Source of the DNA: Oscillospiraceae bacterium
GTDB taxonomy: Bacteria; Bacillota; Clostridia; Oscillospirales; Acutalibacteraceae
Length of the DNA: 18,751 bases
Direction of reading: 5' to 3'
NCBI GenBank assembly: GCA_902797915.1
Contig: CADBUK010000036.1
Coordinates: forward strand, 1 to 18,751
Below are positions 13,246-18,751 of the stretch, in pieces (position 1 is the first letter of the stretch; each line of letters opens with the position of its first letter). The translations under genes were made by a program, and so were the position numbers. The notes beneath the pieces were generated by a model. The model saw nothing but the letters and a program-made list of their open reading frames with translations. It was not told where the DNA came from and ran no database searches.

Positions 13246-14187
13246 ATGTATAATTTTAAAGAATTTGTCAGCAGGGAAGACCGCTTCGTAGGCGGGCACA
13301 GAATGTGCGCAGGCTGCGGCGGCACAATTGCTGTAAGAAATGTTTTAAAGGCAGTTAAACCGGGCGATAAAGCCGTTATCGGCAACGCTACGGGCTGCCT
13401 TGAGGTTTCCTCCTTTATGTACCCTTATACTGCTTATAAGGACAGCTATATTCACAACGCATTTGAAAATGCGGGCGCAACGCTCAGCGGCGTTGAGGGC
13501 GCGTATAACGTTCTCAGGCGCAAGGGTAAGCTTGACGATACTTTCAAGTTCATTACCTTCGGCGGCGACGGCGGTACTTATGACATCGGCTTCCAGTCCC
13601 TTTCGGGCGCAATGGAGCGCGGTCACGATATGGTTTACGTTTGCTATGATAACGGCGCTTATATGAACACGGGTATTCAGCGCTCGTCCGCAACCCCGCA
13701 GTTTGCGGATACTACTACTACGCCCGTCGGCTCCGAGTCGTACGGCAAACCGCAGTACCGCAAGGATTTGGCTGCAATTATCGCAGAGCATAAGGTGCCT
13801 TATGTTGCGCAGACTACCTTCGTTCAGAACTTCCGTGATTTGCACATTAAGGCTGAAAAGGCTATCTATACAAAAGGTCCCGCGTTTTTGAATATTATGG
13901 CGCCCTGCCCGAGAGGCTGGCGTTATGATACTCCCGATATTATGGAAATCTGCAAGCTTGCGGTTGAAACGCGCTACTGGCCGCTGTTTGAGGTTGTTGA
14001 CGGCGTTTGGACGCTCAACTATGAGCCCAAGAAATATGTTCCCATTGAGGAATGGCTTTTAAAGCAGGGCAGGTTTAAGCATATGTTCAAGTCTGGCAAC
14101 GAGTGGATGATTGAAGAATTCCAAAAGGAAGTTGACCGTCGCTGGGATGAACTCATCAAACGCTGTGACCGCAAAATCGGTGCATAA
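13246..14187 (+). CDS. 2-oxoacid:ferredoxin oxidoreductase, beta (TPP-binding) subunit
   Basis: 313 residues. Binds thiamine diphosphate and the proximal [4Fe-4S] cluster. The cluster ligands are likely Cys21 and Cys24 (CAGCGG), Cys51 (GNATGCLEV) and Cys221 (APCPRGW). The TPP motif runs from Gly107-Asp108-Gly-Gly to Asp135-Asn136, the standard spacing. NTGIQRSSATP (141-151) and TTTTPVG (156-162) are common to the four-subunit POR/VOR group. The start is supported by GGGGG at the end of alpha, with a four-base gap. No clear terminator follows directly; the first hairpin with a T-run is at 14353-14381. The gene completes the gamma-delta-alpha-beta operon. Confidence 0.94.
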   Translation: MYNFKEFVSREDRFVGGHRMCAGCGGTIAVRNVLKAVKPGDKAVIGNATGCLEVSSFMYPYTAYKDSYIHNAFENAGATLSGVEGAYNVLRRKGKLDDTFKFITFGGDGGTYDIGFQSLSGAMERGHDMVYVCYDNGAYMNTGIQRSSATPQFADTTTTPVGSESYGKPQYRKDLAAIIAEHKVPYVAQTTFVQNFRDLHIKAEKAIYTKGPAFLNIMAPCPRGWRYDTPDIMEICKLAVETRYWPLFEVVDGVWTLNYEPKKYVPIEEWLLKQGRFKHMFKSGNEWMIEEFQKEVDRRWDELIKRCDRKIGA

Positions 14188-14288
14188 GTGTTTCGGCTTT
14201 TAAAAATCAGTTGATTGTTTTGTGATTTTAATATTGAATAATAATACAGAAATATATTAGGATTTGATTATTAAATAATGAAAAGCTC

Positions 14289-14317
14289 TTGACTTTCAGG
14301 CGTTTAATATGTATAAT
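14289..14317 (+). promoter_or_regulatory. Sigma-A type promoter upstream of the exporter cassette
   Basis: -35 TTGACT (14289-14294), 17-bp spacer, perfect -10 TATAAT (14312-14317). A second TATAAT-like sequence (CTATAATTC) follows about 10 bases later. Transcription would start near 14324. Confidence 0.82.
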
Positions 14318-14352
14318 TATCCTATAATTCAGTCAATAATTATTTCACTCAA

Positions 14353-14381
14353 ACTCCTTTGCAGTTGCAAAGGAGTTTTTT
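14353..14381 (+). terminator. Rho-independent terminator in the leader of the exporter cassette
   Basis: ACTCCTTTGC (14353-14362) pairs with GCAAAGGAGT (14367-14376) around AGTT, followed by a T-run to 14381. It may end read-through from the upstream operon, but it also lies downstream of the promoter at 14289 and before the exporter gene, so it would act on that transcript too. Confidence 0.88.
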
Positions 14382-14414
14382 AGTTTAGCTGTTAAAGTTT
14401 TTAAGAGGTTCTTT

Positions 14415-16334
14415 ATGGAAAAGAAAAAATATTCAGGCATAAACCGTATTATTAAAAGCGAAAATCTGCAGCAGATTGTGGATATTATTCATGACGGCAC
14501 TTTCTCTGATTTTGTTAAGGACTGGAAGTGGATTTTCACTTTTTCAAAAAAATACAAGTGGATTGTTGCGCTTTATACAATCGTAGGTATTTTCGGCTCC
14601 AGTCTGTCTCTCGGCTCTGCGTATATCGGCAGGCTTCTTATTAACATTGTTGTTGACCAGTAGCGCGAAAAGCTGTGGCTGTTAATTGCTGTAATGCTCG
14701 GTTCAACTGCGTTTTCGCTTGTAATGTCCAGCATAAGCAGCAGAATTTTTACAAAGATTTCCATTTATGTTAATAATGACATTCAGGCAAGTATTTTTGA
14801 CAGCATTATTGACGCCAAGTGGAAGGATTTAAGCAAATACCCAAGCGGAGATTTGCTTAACAGGTTTAATGGCGATGTCGGCACAATTTCGGGAAATGCA
14901 ATCGGATGGATTCCAAATCTTATTGTTAATGTTTACACCTTTATTCTTACCTTTGTTGTGCTTCTGAAAATGGATGTAACAATGGCTTGGATTGCAATTC
15001 TCTCCGCTCCGTTTTTACTTGTTATGAGCCATTATATTATGCGCAAAATGCAGGAGTACAGGAAAAAAGTGCTTGAATTGCAGTCAGGTATGATGAGCTT
15101 TGAGGTTGAAACCTTTTATAATTTTGATATGATAAAATCCTTCGGTATTTTTGGCTTTTACTCAAAAAAACTGAGGTCTTGGCAGCAGACCTTTAAGGAA
15201 TACAGTCTTGATTATAATAAGTTTGAAATCAAAACCAGAATTATGCTTACCATAGTTTCAACCGCTGTTTCTATGGTTGCGTTCGGCTACTGTCTTTTCT
15301 TGCTGTGGAACGGAAAAATTCTTTATGGAGATATGACCTTTTTCCTTCAGCAACGTTCAAGCCTCAGCGGTAAATTCAATAACCTTGTAGGCACAATCCC
15401 CGGAATGCTTAATTCCGCAATTTCTGTTCGCAGGGTAAGGGAGCTTGTTGACCTCCCGCGTGAAGAGCATGACCCTGAATCCTATGAGAAAATGCAGGAA
15501 ATTGCTTCGGACGGTATAACCGTTAAACTCAGCGATGTTTCATTCGGCTATAATGATGATAAAAATGTTTATAATAATTTGAATTTTGAAGCGCATCCAG
15601 GCGAAATTATTGCCGTGCTTGCTTCTTCAGGCGGCGGTAAAACAACGCTTATGCGTATTATGCTTGGTATGCTTGAGCCGCAAAACGGCGATGTCCAGCT
15701 TATCGGCAGTAACGGTGAGCCTGTTGCGGTAAATGCTGATTTGCGTCGGCTTTTTGCCTATGTTCCTCAGGGCAACACTATTCTTTCAGGTACAATTGCA
15801 GAGAATATGCGTATGGTGCGCCCTGAAGTTACGGATGAGGAAATTATTGACGCTCTTAAAACTGCTTGTGCGTGGGAATTTGTTTCCGTACTTCCCGAGG
15901 GTATTAACGGCACTCTCGGCGAAAAGGGAAGGGGCATTTCCGAAGGTCAGGCACAGCGTCTTTCTATCGCCCGCGCGCTTGTCAGAAATTCACCCATCCT
16001 TTTACTTGACGAGGCTACCAGCGCGTTGGATGTTGTAACCGAGGAACGTGTTCTTAATAATATAATCAAACGTCATCCGAATAAAGTTATTATTGTTTCA
16101 ACTCACAGACCGGGCGCGTTAAAGCTTTGTCAAAAGCTTTACCGTCTGTCTGAAAACGGTATTGAGGAAATCAGCTACGAGGATGCCGTAAGGATTAATA
16201 TTCAGTATGCGAATATGTCTTTTGAAAGTGAAAGAAGAATGGTCGACCCGTCGGCATTTATGCCAAAGAAACCGCCTAAGGAAAAGGTTAATCTGCTTAC
16301 CGATGACCCAACTGAAAATATGTGGGGTATGTAG
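14415..16334 (+). pseudogene. ABC exporter (membrane domain fused to ATPase) interrupted by an in-frame UAG
   Basis: One frame of 640 codons from the ATG at 14415 (AGAGG at 14404-14408) to the UAG at 16332, broken by a UAG at 14661 (codon 83). The first piece has 82 residues with the first membrane helix; the remainder reads on in the same frame as REKLWLLIAVMLG. Joined, it is a half-transporter exporter: membrane domain about 45-340, ATPase about 370-580. ATPase motifs are Walker A ASSGGGKTT (about 403-411, first Gly replaced by Ala), Q-loop YVPQGN, signature ISEGQ (about 508-512), Walker B ILLLDEATSALD and H-loop STHRP. An ATG at 14694 could start the second piece, but it has no ribosome binding site and would cut the second membrane helix. 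A nonsense mutation, sequencing error or readthrough are all possible. A CAG-to-TAG transition is the simplest origin. Confidence 0.85.
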
Positions 16335-16367
16335 TTTTACTGTTTGAACATTAAAGGAAGTGCTGTT

Positions 16368-16847
16368 TTGTCTGATAATGTAGTAACCTTTGAGGAACAA
16401 TTGAATAAAAACGGTTCGCTGATTTTTACGAATGTCGGGTTCAGTATGCTGCCGATGCTTCGTGAAGGCAAGGACATTATTCACGTTAAGCGTTATTGCG
16501 GCGGCGGTCTGAAAAAATATGATGTTGTTCTGTTTGTTCGTCCTCAGGTCAGTGGCAGGGGGCATTATGTTTTGCACCGTATATTAAAGGAAAATTCAGA
16601 CGGAAGTTACTGGATAGTAGGGGACAACAATACTGCGGGCGAGAATGTTTCTCCCGAATGTATTATAGGGGTTCTTGATTCGTTTGTGCATAACGGTAAA
16701 AATATTAAGGTCAGCAGTTTAACATATCGCCTTTACGTACTTTTATGGTGTGCGCCTTATCATTTACGCTTTTTCGTACTCCGTTTTTCAGGACGTGTCA
16801 AGCGTTTTTATAAAAGACGCATTCGGCGTTTGAAAGGAAATAAGTAA
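16368..16847 (+). CDS. S24/S26-type signal-peptidase-like serine protease
   Basis: 159 residues from the TTG at 16368. The S26/S24 core is clear: GFSMLPML with the nucleophile Ser26, a KKYDVVLFVRP strand, HYVLHRILKE with His70 where bacterial leader peptidases have Lys, and YWIVGDNN with Asp86. Ser-His with a following Asp is the SipW/eukaryotic-type arrangement. A hydrophobic segment (about 117-140) and a very basic C-terminus (KRFYKRRIRRLKGNK) suggest membrane attachment by the C-terminal part. The TTG at 16368 is preferred because AAAGGAAG (16353-16360) is well spaced before it; an upstream TTG at 16344 has no such site. Lies 33 bases after the exporter and one base before the kinase-like gene. 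Small S24/S26 proteins of this type recur beside HprK-like and nucleotidyltransferase genes; its substrate is unknown. Confidence 0.8.
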   Translation: MSDNVVTFEEQLNKNGSLIFTNVGFSMLPMLREGKDIIHVKRYCGGGLKKYDVVLFVRPQVSGRGHYVLHRILKENSDGSYWIVGDNNTAGENVSPECIIGVLDSFVHNGKNIKVSSLTYRLYVLLWCAPYHLRFFVLRFSGRVKRFYKRRIRRLKGNK

Positions 16848-16848
16848 A

Positions 16849-17577
16849 TTGTTTTTTAAGATTAAACTTGCAGATGTAACAATAGGAATAAATTCCATAT
16901 ACGATGAGGTCTGCGATATGTGTGCTGATTATATCAGCACGGAGGAGCCTGAATTTACAATTACGGTATCTCAGTCGGACATTGATTTTGAGCGCGAAAA
17001 ATCAAACAGGGAAGCTGTTTATGAGAATACTCCGATTGTTGATTATCCTGATTCTTATCTGGAAACGCTTGCCGTATATCGTAAAATTGTTACGGCACTT
17101 TTAGACTATAACGTATTCTTAATGCACGGTTCCGCAGTATGCGTTAACGATTACGCTTATATATTTACTGCACCTTCAGGCGTGGGTAAAACAACCCACA
17201 CTCGTTTGTGGCTTGAAAATATTGACGGCGCATTTGTTATAAACGGCGATAAACCTTTGATTAAGGTTTGTGATGAAAAATGCGTGGTTTACAGTACTCC
17301 GTGGTCAGGTAAGGAGGGTATGAATAATAATACCCACGCCGCATTAAAAGCAATATGCTTCCTTGAAAGAGGAAAGGATAATGAAATAATTGAAACGCCC
17401 TTTTCTTCTGTTATTTCTTCGTTTATTCAGCAATGCTACAGACCCTCTGAGGCCGATAAAATGCAAAAAACGCTTTTTTTATTGAAAAAGCTTGGCGGCA
17501 AGGTGCGGTTTTATCGCCTTTCCTGCAATATGGAGCCTGACGCCGCATTGCTGTCATTTGGGAGGATGAGCGAATGA
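16849..17577 (+). CDS. HprK-like (HPr kinase / PEPCK-fold) P-loop protein
   Basis: 242 residues from the TTG at 16849 (GAAAGGAA upstream). The C-terminal two thirds carry an HPr-kinase-type P-loop: LMHGSAVCVNDYAYIFTAPSG leads into Walker A APSGVGKTT (108-116), followed by FVINGDKPLIKV (129-140), where Asp134 sits at the usual metal position, and STPWSGKEG (149-157). The first 85 residues match no motif I know. True HPr kinase/phosphorylase has a different N-terminal domain and is longer, so this is not the carbon-catabolite enzyme. HprK-like proteins of this size occur in peptide-modification loci; in some lasso-peptide clusters a relative phosphorylates the precursor peptide. A similar role here is inference. 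The stop overlaps the next start in ATGA. Confidence 0.8.
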   Translation: MFFKIKLADVTIGINSIYDEVCDMCADYISTEEPEFTITVSQSDIDFEREKSNREAVYENTPIVDYPDSYLETLAVYRKIVTALLDYNVFLMHGSAVCVNDYAYIFTAPSGVGKTTHTRLWLENIDGAFVINGDKPLIKVCDEKCVVYSTPWSGKEGMNNNTHAALKAICFLERGKDNEIIETPFSSVISSFIQQCYRPSEADKMQKTLFLLKKLGGKVRFYRLSCNMEPDAALLSFGRMSE

Positions 17578-18734
17578 TTGATAAAAACCAAGCACTGTTA
17601 ATCGAACTGATTAATAACGCCCTTTTTCAAACAGAGCTTAATATTCCCGAGGATGCTGACTGGCAGCGGGTTTATGATGAATCTGTTGCACAAACGGTAA
17701 CCTCGCTTGTTGCAGAATCCGTTCCCGCAGAATTTGCCGCAGTGTTTAATGAAACGCTTATGCAATGCCGTGCGCATTATATGAAACTGCTGTATGAACA
17801 GAGCAAGCTGATAGAGCTTATAAACGCCGCAGGAATTCCTGCAATGATTATCAAGGGAACTGCCGCTACTAAGTATTATCCCGTGCCGTTTAATCGCATT
17901 ATGGGCGATATTGATGTTCTTGTTCCTGCCGAGCTTTATGAACAGGCAAAAACGCTTTTGGCTCAAAACGGTTATGTTTTTGAAAATGAAGAGGCGGGCA
18001 GACAGGCTGCGTATTACAAAAATGATATCTGTATTGAGCTTCATTATTGCTTCAGCCAGAAAAACCCCGTGCTTGAGGAAGCAATAACAAGCTGTTTTTC
18101 AAATCTTCAGATGCAGAAGATAAGCGGTTATTCTTTTCCGATTCTTCCTGAGGCTGAAAACGGTTTGCTTATTTTAGCTCATATTCAATATCATATTTTG
18201 TCTCACGGCTTAGGATTGCGCCAGCTGATAGACTGGGAAATGTTTGTTAACGCCCATCAGGAAAATGATTTTTGGGAAAATGCTTTTTTGCCGCTTGCCG
18301 AAAAATGCGGTTTGTATGAATTTGCAATGACTTTAACAAGTATGTGCAAAAACTATCTTTTATTTCCTGCTGCTACCTCTTGGTGTGAGGATATTAATCA
18401 AGAACAGCAAAAGCTGATTTTTGATAATGTAATGAATTTAGGCAATTTCGGCTATAAGATTTATAATGATAATTCTTCAAACCGTTCAGCAATTGTTTAT
18501 ATGCGGCTTAGAGAAGCCATAAAGAACAAGGAGCTGTTTAAAATGTTGCAGGAAAACGGGCTTGAAAATTGGGAAGCCGCCAAAAAACATCCGTTTCTGA
18601 AGCCATTTGCGTTTATTTATCAGATTTTTCGCTATCTGAAAATGGGAATTAATGAAGCGTTTCACAAAAACGGATTGAAACAAATCAAAACCGCGAACGA
18701 TAAAATTGAAATTCATCAGGAATTGAATAAATAA
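17574..18734 (+). CDS. Nucleotidyltransferase-fold family protein (NTP_transf_5-like)
   Basis: 386 residues. The N-terminal nucleotidyltransferase fold shows AMIIKGTAATKYYP (about 90-103), then MGDIDVLV with the acidic pair Asp112/Asp114, and a third candidate acid Glu155 in CIELHY. This order matches the uncharacterised nucleotidyltransferase family PF14907. The C-terminal two thirds are mostly helical, with HIQYHILSHGLGLRQLIDWEMF (here cited as about 202-223) as the conserved helix of the family. ATGA overlap with the HprK-like gene and a GGGAGGATGAGCG ribosome binding region make the two co-translated. These proteins often accompany HprK-like kinases in peptide natural-product loci; the transferred group and the acceptor are unknown. 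The ends of both the gene and the cassette are close to the window edge, so further genes may follow. Confidence 0.8.
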   Translation: MIDKNQALLIELINNALFQTELNIPEDADWQRVYDESVAQTVTSLVAESVPAEFAAVFNETLMQCRAHYMKLLYEQSKLIELINAAGIPAMIIKGTAATKYYPVPFNRIMGDIDVLVPAELYEQAKTLLAQNGYVFENEEAGRQAAYYKNDICIELHYCFSQKNPVLEEAITSCFSNLQMQKISGYSFPILPEAENGLLILAHIQYHILSHGLGLRQLIDWEMFVNAHQENDFWENAFLPLAEKCGLYEFAMTLTSMCKNYLLFPAATSWCEDINQEQQKLIFDNVMNLGNFGYKIYNDNSSNRSAIVYMRLREAIKNKELFKMLQENGLENWEAAKKHPFLKPFAFIYQIFRYLKMGINEAFHKNGLKQIKTANDKIEIHQELNK

Positions 18735-18751
18735 AAACCGCAGAAGCATTT

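Larger units (their letters stand above)
14188..14414. other. A/T-rich intergenic region between the oxidoreductase operon and the exporter cassette
   Basis: Holds a consensus-like promoter (14289-14317), a terminator (14353-14381) and the ribosome binding site of the next gene. No credible small coding region was found in it. The first 100 bases show nothing recognisable. Confidence 0.7.

Noticed and set aside
13345..13845. Minus-strand open frame of 166 codons
   Set aside because: Antisense shadow of the oxidoreductase beta gene, with no plausible product.
14310..14383. Tiny open frame after the -10 box as a possible precursor peptide
   Set aside because: Its ATG overlaps the -10 hexamer, so it would lie upstream of the transcription start. 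It has no ribosome binding site and runs through the terminator stem.
14661..14663. UAG as a pyrrolysine or reassigned sense codon
   Set aside because: UAG ends trmK and the exporter gene itself in the normal way, and no pyl gene, suppressor tRNA or recoding structure is visible. Nonsense mutation, sequencing error or leaky readthrough are simpler.
14694..16334. Second exporter piece as a separate intact gene
   Set aside because: No ribosome binding site before the ATG at 14694, and the product would lack the first and part of the second membrane helix. It is better treated as the remainder of one interrupted gene.

Overview
The window looks like chromosomal DNA from an anaerobic low-to-mid-GC Firmicute of class Clostridia, probably an Oscillospiraceae/Ruminococcus-like gut or rumen organism. 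The grounds are the gene order cmk-plsC-ispH/rpsA, a fused IspH-S1 reading frame, DUF4364 and DUF1858 proteins, the MEP isoprenoid pathway, a CIRCE-controlled groESL operon, a T-box leader and a ferredoxin-dependent 2-oxoacid oxidoreductase. No species is claimed.

Layout. 1-3353: end of a housekeeping operon, with cmk (5' end cut by the window), a PlsC-type acyltransferase and an IspH-S1 fusion carrying its own internal ribosome binding site, closed by a strong terminator. 3388-3954 (minus strand): a DUF4364 winged-helix protein, divergent from 4072 onward; the two promoters appear to share one palindromic -35 box. 4072-8649 (plus): DUF1858 redox mini-protein, trmK, a highly structured 150-bp intergenic element, a Nif3-like protein, rqcH, ispD and ispF, tightly packed. 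8729-10828: groES-groEL with a consensus-like promoter, a perfect CIRCE operator and a terminator. 10840-14187: a perfect sigma-A type promoter, a complete T-box leader with a terminator, then a four-subunit (gamma, delta, alpha, beta) 2-oxoacid:ferredoxin oxidoreductase operon. 14289-18734: a promoter and a small terminator, then an ABC exporter broken by an in-frame UAG, an S26-type peptidase, an HprK-like kinase and a nucleotidyltransferase-fold protein.

The two parts most worth attention are at the right. First, the T-box specifier reads best as AUC (isoleucine), which would place a ferredoxin-dependent oxoacid oxidoreductase under control of uncharged tRNA-Ile. That suggests an anabolic, CO2-fixing role in isoleucine synthesis, either from 2-methylbutyryl-CoA or from propionyl-CoA via 2-oxobutyrate. 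Second, the exporter/peptidase/HprK-like/nucleotidyltransferase cassette resembles the accessory gene sets of peptide-modifying (RiPP-like) loci. No precursor peptide is visible in the window, and the exporter carries a nonsense codon in its membrane domain.

No rRNA, tRNA, CRISPR array, insertion sequence or phage gene was seen. All assignments come from reading motifs and context; no database search was run.
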